A DNA stretch of 62,500 bases from Glandiceps talaboti (Eukaryota > Hemichordata > Enteropneusta > Spengelidae), in NCBI RefSeq assembly GCF_964340395.1, contig NC_135568.1:18453748-18516247 (forward strand). Direction: 5' to 3'. The position numbers and the translations under genes were made by a program. Of the stretch, positions 11,501 to 26,500 are shown one piece after another; position 1 is the first letter of the stretch; every line of letters begins with the position of its first letter. Below the pieces are notes generated by a model that was given only the letters and a program-made list of their open reading frames with translations, was not told the origin of the DNA and searched no databases.

Positions 11501-14500
11501 CCCTTAGTTTTTACGGTTAAAGTATTTATTGTAGTCATACGACATGTTTGTTCTTTACGGGTTGTGGTTCTCACAGCTGTGGTTCGCTGGGTATTACTCA
11601 TAGAATTGTTGAAGGGAAACATGTAAAACCATAGCATAATTTGTTTAAATATAAAATCTTATTAAACTGATAAGGTGTTTGTCTATTACATACTATGACT
11701 ATAAATTATAACTGCCAATCTACACTGTAGACTTGTTAATACGTAAGTGTCGATGTTCAGACAAACTTAATCCTGCCTAATTGATTTAGTGTTAAAACCA
11801 AGTATATACCATTTTAAATAGTTTTTTGTAATTACCCGATGTTTAGTCAATTATCTTTAAAACACCTATTTCGAAAAAAAAAACATTTTCATATTCAATA
11901 GATTTGTCGTGAATTACATTTATTATTGATTCTTATTTTGTGTTCTACGTTCTTTCCGTTACAAGTTGGAATGCGCGTGCATTCTTATGTGATGTAAATT
12001 TTCCGTTACTAGTTGGAACACACATTTATATAAAGTACAGAGTTCACAGAGTTCCCAGTGCAACCTACTACTTTCTTGTATCGTCATTACTATTAATGCT
12101 GTTTTCGAACCCCTTTCAATTGTGAGTCATCCACAAGATTGAACATCATTAATTATATGTTTCTGTTTTTGAAAGTTTTGTTGATAACAATATTTTGGAT
12201 AAGCTATCTACAATATTTTTCGTTAGATCAAAAATAAGCGTGTCTACCGAAGTCGTCACACATCTACCGTAAACCATAAGTCGTCACACATCTACCGTAA
12301 ACCATAAGTTGTGTACAATGCAGAATTTTGTAGTTAGAAAGATGGATTACGTACGAAATATCAAGCTATCAAGATCCACTTTGTCACAATAGAACACAAT
12401 GTGATAATAGTCGTCAAATTATTACAAAAAACATTGAAATTTACAGGAAATTTGATGTAAATGGTCATGACGGATAAGTTTGGCCTGAGAAGCATCTTTC
12501 TTTTAATGTTTCTAACGGATCGCTAAAATTCATTAAAACGTTACCTATTTCCCGTTAGCTGTTAGGTCAGGTGGGGTTACCTTACCTACCATATTGATCT
12601 GTCCCACTGGGATCTCAGCAAAAGTGAGACCATTTAGAAGTCATTTGAGACAACAAATAGAGAATAATAGCACTTGAAATGGGTTTTATTGTCCAGCCTG
12701 ACTATAGGAAATTCATTGGTTTTTGTGCCAGCCTTGGATGAATCTACATCACAGTTTTACGTTGACATCAAATGATACGGTCTGCTTCTTATCATAAGTC
12801 ATCTACTTCACAACGTCAACGCTGTACCACCAATAACAATCACCACTACAATCTCCACATTGTCCGATAATGTTTTGTTTATCAAGTCCCTACACTCAAT
12901 CGTTTCTTAAACGTTTTTTTTTACTCTGAGGTTCATCAAGTATCAAAACTTTCTTTCTTCGAATAGCTGACCTCATTAAACTTAAGTGGCGACGGAAAAA
13001 AAAACCTCAGATAATGTGTTATGTATAATTCATTGGCATACTGGTTACGGTAAACTGTATTCACTGCATATATATTATTTAAAGTAAACATAAAGTCCGT
13101 TATAAACTCACGTCAATCACCTTTTTTGCCGTTATGTCTGTCAAGTTTAGATATCATGTACGAATTTGCCCATTCGTCAATGACACTGGCGCAGGAAGTG
13201 ATAATCTAACCTAGCTGTTTGTTTTATGTTCGCTGTAGTAGGGCATACTCAAGAGATACCGCGCCGTAAAATAAACTATCGGCTTCTTTAGTGCGGTTAG
13301 TCGAGCAGCCACTGCGGCAAAGCGGGAGCTTTTACAGAATCCACAAGAGAGCGACAAATAAAATTGCCTTGCTCTGTGCATGCCTGATGGCCACACTTAT
13401 ATTTTACTACATTCATATAGGCCAGACACGAAAGCTGTAAAATGGATGAATTCTGCTTATTTATTGGATTAATGTTCCTTTAATGCCACAGCGCACAAAT
13501 TTCTCAATATCAATCGATCTGAATAAAAAGAAAAAAAAATACTAATATCAAGAATACAGATCTAGGTCCCAGGTGATAGGAATTGATTCAATGGTGACAC
13601 TTTGTAAAATATGTTACACATAAAAATATAATATTTGGTTACTATATTGTGTAAAAAAAATTGTGATTCTCGTAGGAGTAAAATTGGTTATATCGTAAAA
13701 AGAGGGTGAAGTTGTTGTCAATGATGGCGTTTGAAACCTTTGGTTTTAGTGACTAGAATTATGTCTACATTTGTAAAAGAATGAAGGGAGGAAGTGTCAC
13801 TACTTTATATTTTAAAGACAAATTCTTTAACGATGATTCAGAAACCAACACCGCCCACAGAGGGCAATACATTTGTCGGTCGCTGGCAAGTAAGACTAGT
13901 CAACTTGTACTTCTACAGATGGTGACAAATGGAGAGGAGACAACGGTAGTGCCAATAGTAGTGACAATAGTAGTGACAATGATACTAACAATAGTAGTCC
14001 GTAGGTGTGACTGAGATTACAGTCACAGAGCTATAACATACAAGTGCTTGTAGTGGGTTGCTATCTACCACCTGTTGATCGATGTCAATATAATGGTTGG
14101 GCGTTAATTTGTGTGTTATGTACTTACCGACGATTAATTACATGTACTATCAATGCTCAGATGCAAACTTTATCTGTGATGTTATACCAAGCGTTCTTCT
14201 CATACAACTTAGCAAGTTTTCCGTGTAATAATTAGTGTCAATGTAGAGTGGAGTATTTGTGTAGGAATAGCAAAATTTCGTCTTCTGGTATAAATGTCTA
14301 AGTTGAGTCTTAACTAGTTTCTTGAATGTATATATTATGACTTGACAATCCAATGGAAACCATCGTCGGTGGTGCTAAAATGAAATTATTACTGAGTAGA
14401 ACACAAATCACATTGCCACATACTATTATGTACAATCAGCTTTGGTGAAACATAACGTCGTTCAAACATGCCTCAATGCTCTTTTATAAAGAGTGACTGT

Positions 14501-17500
14501 CTAAAACATATATTTGTTTTCATGTTTTCCAGGATGCAGGGAATCGGCGTTCATCAATTCACTCACAAGTGGCGCTGTAGCACACTCCATAGCTAGGTCG
14601 TGTAGTGAAGGCAGTATTGAAACGTGTAATTGTGATTACGAAAAACAGGGAAACGGAGAGGAAGGCTGGGAATGGGGAGGATGCAGTGACAATGTCGAAT
14701 TTGGACATAATTTTGCCAAAAAATTTGTCGATGCTGGTGAAAGAGGACGAGACCTCCGGTATTGGATGAATTTACATAACAATGAAGCAGGGCGGATTGT
14801 AAGACTCTTCTACTTATTTTCACTCTCTTTTGTTTAAAAGCTTCAGCTACCTTTTAACTTAGTAATGTGGGTTGTAGCAGTAATTTGACGCTATATCTTG
14901 AAATACCACCAGCGTGGAAGGGGCTAGATGTGATTGTATGGCGATAGCTTTTCTCTCGTAAACCTTTAACCGGCATGTTTGCATGAAATGCTAGATGATT
15001 AGTCAGTGAGTTGATTGGTTATTAAAGGGTGTGACATGGTAAAGTCTGTATCGCCATGACTGTACTCACTCGCTCACTCACTCACTCACTCACTCACTCA
15101 CTCACTCATTTCTATTCATCTTACAAATCATCAGCCAGAATAGAAAATATTTGCGAAACGGAACAATTAAAATATAAAAGTATATCAAAATACAAATTTT
15201 AACTTGATTCCCTTGTGTGCAATTCACGTTACCAAATATGAAGCTTCACCAAACGCTTAAAACGTGTGTCATCTGGTACAATCCTAGGCTTTCAAATAAA
15301 GCCTATATATTGTTCACCCGTTGCCGTCACTTTAGAGGGAAATATCCAATGTTTGTGTACTTAACATAAACCAAAGGCAAAGTTTTTATATTTGAGGTAT
15401 CTAAGAAAACTGTGAATTACAGCGAGTTAAACTAGACAACGTTGTCTTAACCGTCTAATCAAAGTTACACTCCGATGAAGGCCATGGTATGAAAGACGTT
15501 GGTCGCCAAACGGGTTAAACTTGGCGGAAATAAAGCTAGCCGATTGTTTGCCTTATTAAGTGCCCCTCCTTCCTATAAATCGATTATAATGTAATGAATT
15601 CAAGCACATTCATTTATCAAACCGACATTGTCTACTGTCTGCCTCTTACAAACCTTATGTCGTTGAATGGAGAGTAATGTATAACACTAAAATGGACATT
15701 CCTCTTTCAAACTCTCGCCTCTCAATGTTTTGTCTATTAAGAATGGCAACAATGACCCCTTAAATTTGATTAAGCGAGTTACGCATGCAACGGCTTTGTT
15801 GACATGGATTTCACACGACTTTGTCATTTTGCTTTGATTAGATTTACATGTGGAGGTATTATGTGGAGATGTAAGCACAGTTAGTATTGTTTATGAGGGA
15901 TGGCAACTTTGTAGCAAGCGAATATACTGCATCATGTGGGTGTGTATCTATTGAGTTTTGACGATTCCAGTCTGTTAAATAATTCTCTGGACGCATCAAA
16001 TTAGATTGTCAGTCACCTATCAAGACAAAACCAATCTTATAGTTTTCGTGATCGACAACTATATTTTCTCAAAGCGTTTAATGGATTGTAATTAGGGAAA
16101 AAACTTATTTTTGTAAATTTATAAATAATTTGATAGATAATCTAAATATTGTCTGGTATAGTCGAGTAACTGCATGGGTATAGGAATTGTACTAACTAAA
16201 CAATAACACAGAGTGGGGGTTTATATTTGCCACAAAGTGAGGGGTTATATTTAACACAAAGCGATGGGCTATATTTGAGGAAATTAGAACATGAGACAAA
16301 CTTACTAAATTTGTTTCAAACGGAATACAGATTAGCAAATGTAAGAGTATTCGAGGACACTGTTTAATTGCGGCGACTCTGAGATTGCAGCCATTTAACG
16401 TCAAAATAGTAACTATGACAACGGTCATTGTAAGTGAAATTCATCTAAATAGTAATTAACTGGGATAAAGTACCAATAGAAGACCACGTTAGCAATGATG
16501 ACCGTGAATTCAGCACTATCGTTACGTGCAAGGTTATAACGATGTGAAACCACTGAACTCTCTGACTAACATGTTTTAACGATAAGGCCTTTTATGAAAA
16601 ATAGACTTATGGTTAAGTTGTGACTGCATTGAAGGCATTTACATATCAAGTTTATTTGAATCAACCATTGAAACAATTCAGTAGTTGTAACGCTATGTAT
16701 TTCAGTTAATCGCCAGTGGATGTCAGCAAAGAGAGTCTAAACACACCACGAGACTGAAACCGAGTTGAATTACTAGCAGCTAGTCAGTAAGCATCAACTC
16801 TGGAGTATATTCTTCTATATTTTCAAACAGTTGAATTCAGTGAAACTTAGTTGAACAATTTCGTAATTTGAAACAAAAATTATATTTTCAGTTGTTAGTA
16901 AATTCCTTTAAGGTTTCATCCACATATTTCTCTTTGTAAACAGTAGTCATCAGGCGTTTTGTAAGTTTACATTGACACAATGTGTTAGCACCATTGACCT
17001 CACTAGAACAGACATTTTAGCCAAAATAACAAGTTTTGGACACTTTCACTTGACGATAGTTACCTTCAATTGTTCTTGAATCGGTTCCGCCTACCTAGCT
17101 GAAAATAATCACCAAATATCTCTTCAACTGAGGTGTCATTCACTGGGGACAACTGAGATTTGATACATTTTACAGACACACAGGAAACTCTACCTACAAC
17201 ACATTATTCTATTGTATCTCACGAACAAAAGTATAATGAAAACAGCTTCTGTTTAGAAAATTGCCTTTTAAGAAAGCGTGAAAAGCTGTTTCCAAACCAC
17301 ATTTCATGAGTAAGAAGCATTAACAATCATTAAATAGAACCCGTTTTGTTAGAAATACCTAAGTTAACGAAGTTTTAAGAAAGTCATGATGTTGTGAAAA
17401 TTGTGTCCTTAAAAGAGTACTGTTAGAGATGAATGGAAACCCTCTATGGCAGTCAACACTCCTAATAAGGTTGTGTACATCGCCAGCCATTTGATATTAA

Positions 17501-20500
17501 TGCAATTAGACAAAATCAAAAGTGAGTAGATTGGGACTTTACAAGTGGCTTCCTAAGGTAAACCAAACACGTTAGGAATCTGACACGTAGAGATCACAAC
17601 ATACTCAATCAAACAAATCTGTCAACGACCAATTATGCTCTGTGTGTCTGGTTTATAAAAAAACACCCGTGGTGGTTCCTAGATTAACGCTATTTAAAAT
17701 ACCCCATTGCTATTGGTCTGTAAACTATTTTCGTAACAACCAAGTGTCCTTTTAGTTTGGAATGAAAATCTAATTTAGCAGAAAGGAATTAAAAGAAATT
17801 TGGGACATATGATGTTTACAGATGACGGTTGAAATAATCGTTGTCACATGTCCTGCCAATAAACTGTTTCCCTACACGAATGAACGAGTTTTGAACGACG
17901 TATGTTCTCTATCACACTACATTACTGGCTGTAGATCGACGTATATTAACAACCACGCTTGCAAAATATGAAAATAAAAGAATTACCCATGCCCCTTGCA
18001 TATTATATCTGCTAAGGCTTATTTGATAGCAAACGTGCCAACAATGGTCAGAGATTGTGGGGTTGCGGGTCACCAGCTGCTAGGACTGACTGTTTCGGAA
18101 AGTGTTAAAATTTACTCACATCGAAATAAACCGTGACTTAACCTAACGGGATCTTTCAAGTTACCAAGTCCAACTCGAGAAACAACTTATTGAATATATA
18201 GCAGTACTTTGATAAGATTCGTCTAGTTTGGCATTTATGTCTGATTTAAACCAGCCTTTAGCATTGTTTTCATCATATCATTTTCGTTTTGTCTATAATT
18301 CTCATCTCAATGAAAACATTATGTATGGATACTTTGAAAACAGCTTGTCAGTCAATCGTTCATTCGGCCAAATGCGATTCTGCACCTCCCCTGACTGGTG
18401 TTGATTAGAATAGATAAAATAACGCGGAAAAAGGATCAATGCAGATTTAGACTAAGTAAAGTTGCAGATAGCAAAATACATACCAACTGTAATTTGTTCT
18501 CTCTCAATCAAGATATCGAAGAAAACGGCTGTTGGTATATTAATCTAATATTTGACTTGCATCCCTGCCATACCAACAAAAGTCTCAACTATATGAGTTC
18601 TGATTGATGATATATATATATTATTTTGGAGGAAGAATCAGAAATTAGAGACGATTTGATAACCACAAACGGATGATATAACAGCCTGTAAATACGGTTA
18701 AAGTCAAGTGAAATAGCGACAGACAGTAGGTATAAGCAATAAAGCCAAACAAATGTCTTTCCTACAAACCGACTGACCCTAGTTTATGCCATCGACCCAA
18801 ACATCTTTTACGGCAAAAATAGTAAAATTATGAAAATTGACTTGTACTGTCCTATGTATTTTCTTGCCACCTTCTTTAAAACCATATTGACAGAGAAACT
18901 ATGTCATTTCAGCCTATAACAGCACAGTCTACATATTGTGTTTGTCTACTTCTGAATCACATAATTGTCTTCATTTACTTCTTTTTCACCTCATCAACTC
19001 TTACGGAAGTATTTTGACCAATGAGTATCTTGTCTTTGGGTCGACGTAATTACAAAAATAAAATAAAAAATTAAATTAAAACCCGCCCTACCAACCTATT
19101 TTATGAAGTCATGTTCTCTGAAACAATCTTTTTTTCTACATATTTTGCCTAGCAAGCATGTTTTGTCTATAGTTTTAGTACTGGTTATTTGCTATCCCTT
19201 TGTTTGTCTATAGGTTTAGTGCTGATTATTGGCTATCCCTTTGTTTGTCTATAGTTTTAGTACTGGTTATTGGCTATCCCTTTGTTTGTCTATAGTTTTA
19301 GTACTGGTTATTTGCTATCCCTTTGTTTGTCTATAGTTTTAGTACTGGTTATTGGCTATCCCTTTGTTTATCTATAGTTTAGTACTGGTTATTGGCTATC
19401 CCTTTGTTTGTCTATAGTTTTAGTACTGGTTATTGGCTATCCCTTTGTTTATCTATAGTTTTAGTACTGGTTATTGGCTATCCCTTTGTTTGTCTATAGT
19501 TTTAGTACTAGTTATTGGCTATCCCTTTGTTTATCTATAATTTTAGTACTGGTTATTGGCTATCCCTTTGTTTGTCTATAGTTTTAGTACTGGTTATTTG
19601 CTATCCCTTTGTTTGTCTATAGTTTTAGTGTTGGTTATTTGCTGTCCCATTGTTTGTCTATAGTTTTAGTACTAGTTATTGGCTATCCCTTTGTTTATCT
19701 ATAATTTTAGTATTGGCTATCCCTTTGTCTATCTATAGTTTTGGTGTTGGTTATTGGCTATCCGTTTGTTTGTCTATAGTTTTAGTGCTGGTTATTGGCT
19801 GTCCCATTTTTTTTCTATAGTTTTAGTGCTAGTTATTGGCTATCCCTTTGTTTGTCTATAGTTTTAGTGCTGGTTATTGGCTGTCCCATTTTTTTTCTAT
19901 AGTTTTAGTGCTAGTTATTGGCTATCCCTTTGTTTGTCTATAGTTTTAGTACTGGTTATTGGCTATCCCTTTGTTTGTCTATAGTTTTAGTACTGGTTAT
20001 TTGCTATCCCTTTGTTTGTCTATAGTTTTAGTACTGGTTATTGGCTATCCCTTTGTTTATCTATAGTTTAGTACTGGTTATTGGCTATCCCTTTGTTTGT
20101 CTATAGTTTTAGTACTGGTTATTGGCTATCCCTTTGTTTATCTATAGTTTTAGTACTGGTTATTGGCTATCCCTTTGTTTGTCTATAGTTTTAGTACTAG
20201 TTATTGGCTATCCCTTTGTTTATCTATAATTTTAGTACTGGTTATTGGCTATCCCTTTGTTTGTCTATAGTTTTAGTACTGGTTATTTGCTATCCCTTTG
20301 TTTGTCTATAGTTTTAGTGTTGGTTATTTGCTGTCCCATTGTTTGTCTATAGTTTTAGTACTAGTTATTGGCTATCCCTTTGTTTATCTATAATTTTAGT
20401 ATTGGCTATCCCTTTGTCTATCTATAGTTTTGGTGTTGGTTATTGGCTATCCGTTTGTTTGTCTATAGTTTTAGTGCTGGTTATTGGCTGTCCCATTTTT

Positions 20501-23500
20501 TTTCTATAGTTTTAGTGCTAGTTATTGGCTATCCCTTTGTTTGTCTATAGTTTTAGTGCTGGTTATTGGCTGTCCCATTTTTTTTCTATAGTTTTAGTGC
20601 TAGTTATTGGCTATCCCTTTGTTTGTCTATAGTTTTAGTGCTAGTTATTGGCTATCCCTTTGTTTGTCTATAGTTTTTGTGTTGTTTATTGGCTATCCCT
20701 TTGTTTGTCTATAGTTTTAGTGTTGGTTATTTGCTGTCCCATTGTTTGTCTATAGTTTTAGTGCTGGTTATTGGCTGTCCCTTTGTTTGTCTATAGTGTC
20801 ACTGCTGATTCTTGGCTGTCCCTTTATTTGACTTTAGTTTAGTACTAGTTATTGGCTATCCCTTTGTTTATCTATAATTTTAGTATTGGCTATCCCTTTG
20901 TTTATCTATAGTTTTGGTGTTGGTTATTGGCTATCCGTTTGTTTGTCTATAGTTTTAGAGCTGGTTATTGGCTATCCCTTTGTTTGTCTATAGTTTTAGT
21001 ACTTGTTATTTGCTATCCCTTTGTTTGTCTATAGGTTTAGTGCTGGTTATTGGCTATCCCTTTGTTTGTCTATAGGTTTAGTACTGGTTATTGGCTATCC
21101 CTTTATTTGTCTATAGTTTAGTACTAGTTATTGGCTATCCCTTTGTTTATCTATAGTTTTAGTACTGGTTATTGGCTATCCCTTTATTTGTCTATAGGTT
21201 TAGTACTGGTTATTGGTATCCCATTGTTTGTCTATAGTTTTAGAGCTGGATATTGGTATCCCTTTGTTTGTCTATAGTTTTAGTGCGGATTATTGGCTGT
21301 CCCTTTGTTTGTCTATAGTGTCACTGCTGATTCTTGGCTGTCCCATTGTTTGTCTATAGTTTTAGTACTAGTTATTGGCTATCCCTTTGTTTATCTATAA
21401 TTTTAGTATTGGCTATCCCTTTGTCTATCTATAGTTTTGGTGTTGGTTATTGGCTATCCGTTTGTTTGTCTATAGTTTTAGTGCTGGTTATTGGCTGTCC
21501 CATTTTTTTCTATAGTTTTAGTGCTAGTTATTGGCTATCCCTTTGTTTGTCTATAGTTTTTGTGTTGTTTATTGGCTATCCCTTTGTTTGTCTATAGTTT
21601 TAGTGTTGGTTATTTGCTGTCCCATTGTTTGTCTATAGTTTTAGTGCTGGTTATTGGCTGTCCCTTTGTTTGTCTATAGTTTTTGTGTTGTTTATTGGCC
21701 ATCCCTTTGTTTGTCTATAGTTTTAGTGTTGGTTATTTGCTGTCCCATTGTTTGTCTATAGTGTTAGTACTGGTTATTGGCTATACCTTTGTTTGTCTAT
21801 AGTGTCACTGCTGATTCTTGGCTGTCCCTTTATTTGACTTTAGTTTAGTACTAGTTATTGGCTATCCCTTTGTTTATCTATAATTTTAGTATTGGCTATC
21901 CCTTTGTTTATCTATAGTTTTGGTGTTGGTTATTGGATATCCGTTTGTTTGTCTATAGTTTTAGTGCTGGTTATTGGCTATCCCTGTGTTTATCTATAAT
22001 TTTAGTATTGGCTATCCCTTTGTTTATCTATAGTTTTGGTGTTGGTTATTGGCTATCCGTTTGTTTGTCTATAGTTTTAGTGCTGGTTATTGGCTATCCC
22101 TTTGTTTATCTATAATTTTAGTGCTGGTTATTGGCTATCCCTTTGTTTGTCTGTAGTTTTAGTACTTGTTATTTGCCATCCCTTTGTTTGTCTATATGTT
22201 TAGTGCTGGTTATTGGCTATCCCTTTGTTTGTCTATAGGTTTAGTACTGGTTATTGGCTATCCCTTTATTTGTCTATAGTTTAGTACTAGTTATTGGCTA
22301 TCCCTTTGTTTATCTATAGTTTTAGTACTGGTTATTGGCTATCCCATTGTTTGTCTATAGTTTTAGTACTGGTTATTGGTATCCCATTGTTTGTCTATAG
22401 TTTTAGAGCTGGATATTGGTATCCCTTTGTTTGTCTATAGTTTTAGTACTGGTTATTGGCTATACCTTTGTTTGTCTATAGTTTTAGTGCTGGTTATTGG
22501 CTGTCCCTTTGTTTGTCTATAGTGTCACTGCTGATTCTTGGCTGTCCCTTTATTTGACTTTAGTTTAGTACTAGTTATTGGCTATCCCTTTGTTTATCTA
22601 TAATTTTAGTATTGGCTATCCCTTTGTCTATCTATAGTTTTGGTGTTGGTTATTGGCTATCCGTTTGTTTGTCTATAGTTTTAGTGCTGGTTATTGGCTG
22701 TCCCATTGTTTGTCTATAATTTTAGTGCTGGTTATTGGCTGTCCCTTTGTTTGTCTATAGTTTTAGTGCTGGTTATTGGCTGTCCCATTGTTTGTCTATA
22801 ATTTTAGTGCTGGTTATTGGCTGTCCCTTTGTTTGTCTATAATTTTAGTGCTGGTTATTGGCTGTCCCTTTGTTTGTCTATAGTTTTAGTACTAGTTATT
22901 GGCTATCCCTTTGTTTATCTATAATTTTAGTATTGGCTATCCCTTTGTTTATTTATAGTTTTAGTGCTAGTTATTGGCTATCCCTTTGTTTGTCTATAGG
23001 TTTAGTGCTGGTTATTGGCTATCCCTTTATTTGTCTATAGTTTAGTACTAGTTATTGGCTATCCCTTTGTTTATCTATAGTTTTAGTACTGGTTATTGGC
23101 TATCCCATTGTTTGTCTATAGTTTTAGTACTGGTTATTGGTATCCCTTTGTTTATCTATAGTTTTAGTACTGGTTATTGGCTATCCCTTTGTTTATCTAT
23201 AGTTTTAGTACTGGTTATTGGCTATCCCATTGTTTGTCTATAGTTTTAGTACTGGTTATTGGTATCCCTTTGTTTGTCTATAGTTTAGTGTTGGATATTG
23301 GTATCCCTTTGTTTGTCTATAGTTTTAGTACTGGTTATTTGCTGTCCCTTTGTTTGTCTATAGTTTTAGTACTGGTTATTTGCTGTCCCTTTGTTTGTCT
23401 ATAGTTTTAGTACTGGTTATTGGCTATCCCATTGTTTGTCTATAGTTTTAGTGTTGGTTATTGACTAATACATTGTTTGTCTATAGTTTTAGAGCGGGAT

Positions 23501-26500
23501 ATTGGTATCCCTTTGTTTGTCTATAGTTTTAGTACTGGTTATTGGCTATACCTTTGTTTGTCTATAGTTTTAGTGCGGATTATTGGCTGTCCCATTGTTT
23601 GTCTATAGTGTTAGTGCTCAATATTATATTTCACACATTTGCACAATACATTATTTCACACCTTTGCACAATACATTATGTCACACATTTGCACATACAT
23701 TATTTCACACCTTTGCACAATACATTATTTCACACCTTTGCACAATACATTATTTCACACCTTTGCACAATACATTATGTCACACATTTGCACAATACAT
23801 TATGTCACACATTTGCACAATACATTATTTCACACCTTTGCACAATACATTATTTCACACCTTTGCACAATACATTATGTCACACCTTTGCACAATACAT
23901 TATGTCACACATTTGCACAATACATTATGTCACACATTTGCACAATACATTATTTCACACATTTGCACAATACATTATTTCACACCTTTGCACAATACAT
24001 TATTTCACACATTTGCACAATACATTAATTCACACCTTTGCACAATACATTATGTCACACATTTGCACAATACATTATTTCACACATTTGCACAATACAT
24101 TATTTCACACCTTTGCACAATACATTATGTCACACATTTGCACAATGCATTATTTCACACATTTGCACAATATTTTATTTCACAGCCTACAGAATATGTC
24201 CTTGCAATCGCCATCATTCACAAATATTAATATTCTCTCTTTTCAAGTGTGTGTTGATTGATGTATGTTTTGGTTTTTCACTTTTGTTACAAAAGTGCAT
24301 TGATACTTTTATAAGTATGATTTCTGAGTGTCGGAATATGGTCTATGTTATCTTGTTTCTGATTGATGAATGGTTTCCTTGGTTTCCATTTATCTTTAAT
24401 TTTGTCATTGATCTCATGTACATTCTGTTTAGTACTCTTTATATCACCAAAGCTTACATTAATGTTTTCAAGTTAGACACATACTCATTTGTTGTTCTGG
24501 GTTTGACCACACACACAGAACTGTAATAAAGATTGTGAAATATAGCAAAATTGCCTATAGCTGTCTTTGGTAATATTTACAAAGACTATGTATTTTGTCG
24601 ATGCTAACGGTCACATTCTGTATTACAGTAAAATAATGTGTCAAAAGTGTGTGTCGAATTCCATATGACATAAAATTTGTGTCGAACTCCAAAATGTTAA
24701 GCTTCAATCATAGACCGTACACGTGTAGGGTCTATGCTTCAATGAAGCGAGTATATATATTATGTTTTCTCCCCTTTTTTGCTATCTTGTCTAACACAAT
24801 ATGTTATCCATGCAAGTATGGTGTTTTACTTTGCAGTTATGACAGACCTTCTGTGGCACTTGCAACTGATCTATGTTAAGGCCTACACCTATCTATCTTA
24901 CTCCTCTTATCACTAATATTGACATACTAAATGAGATGATTGTTTACAGTAGTATCAATTAACCAAACTAACCATATAGCTTAGGACCTCTGTACACTAG
25001 GTTTTAACCAAACTAACCACATGGCTTAGGACCTCTGTACACTAGGTTTTCACCAAACTAACCACATGGCTTAGGACCTCTGTACACTAGGCTTTAACCA
25101 AACTAACCATATGGCTTAGGACCTCTGTACACTAGGTTTTCACCAAACTAACCACATGGCTTAGGACCTCTGTACACTAGGCTTTAACCAAACTAACCAT
25201 ATGGCTTAGGACCTCTGTACACTAGGCTTTTATGCCCAAAAATATCTAATATACGTAACAGTAAAATGTGCTTAACATTTTTTCATTCTATTATCTTTTT
25301 ATTATTTTCAAGACATTACCTTGTAGTGAGTTTGCTATTCTCCTTTTAGTATTTATGTTTTCACTCTTGTGACTTTAGTGAGGAAGTAACAGCTGTACTT
25401 GGGTTTATATGTTTGAAGGATTAGTATACTAGTTTGGACTTTAAAGAGCACAGTAACATATTGTATTCAAATGTTCGAAAAAAGAAAGAACTTAAATATG
25501 AGATTTATATGAGATATTCATGTAATGTAACACAACAGGACAAACATCTTTCAAACAAATATTTAGTAATTACTACCAACTCTATCATAATTGTGTTGAC
25601 AGTATGTTCCGATCGACGAATGTCAACAAGATGTCGATACACACTAATTTTAAAAGCATATCCCAAAATATCTCATTTGAGTCTAGATTTAGAGTCAACT
25701 AATCTACTCTCAAATAAGATATTTTATATGTTAGGTTTAACATATAAAATATCTTATCTGAGAGTAGATTAGTTGACTCTAAATCTAACATATAAAATAT
25801 CATTTGAGAGTAGATTATTTGAATCTAAATCTTACATATAAAATTCTAATCTAGGTTGTACCATGACATATTAGCAATTAATATTGATAAACGTGAAATA
25901 TGAGTGGAAAATTTTGGTATATCTGGTCATTGGTGGGGATAGATATCGAGAGGCGATGTCAGGTACTAGGTGTTAGGATCTTGTGTTCTATAGAGGCTAT
26001 CCATGACTGTTTATATAGAAATCCGATAGCTATATTAAACATTGTATGTAAATTAGGTGCAAGAAATTTCATTTTTAGTAAAAGTCTCCAACTTCAGAAA
26101 CTGCGAGGTAGATTTATTTGATGTTTGTTAGGGCTGATCCTAGGGATAACTGTCAAAGCTAGATGATCTGATCATCATCATGCGAATTAAGTTTTAAAAA
26201 TATGAAATGTTTGGTCAAACACCTTTAACTCAGAAAATGGCCGAAAAATTAGCTTTGTTAGTACTGATGGCCCTTGGGTTGTTTAGGTGATAACGTAGTC
26301 AAGGCAAGATCTTTAGGATGTATATATTATCATGTGACATTTTAGAGTCAATTATTCAGTGACTCATAAGTTACTTATGTGCAGTTGTGCTACAGTGTCA
26401 TTGGCACTGCTGTTTAGTTTTAGTTTAGTTTAGTTTTTTATATTTCTAAAGGAAAACCTTCCTTCTTGGCTTTTATCCCCTTCATTATTTCTTTGCCCTC

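Larger units (their letters stand above)
9632..14532 (+). other. Wnt1: Wnt1 intron 2
   Basis: A 4.9-kb phase-1 intron. It contains a (CACAC)n run, a two-copy 28-bp direct repeat and a short degenerate CAATAGTAGTGA repeat near 13937-13985. Otherwise it is unique AT-rich sequence. Small open frames inside (for example 10402-10614 +) have no recognisable family. Confidence 0.8.
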
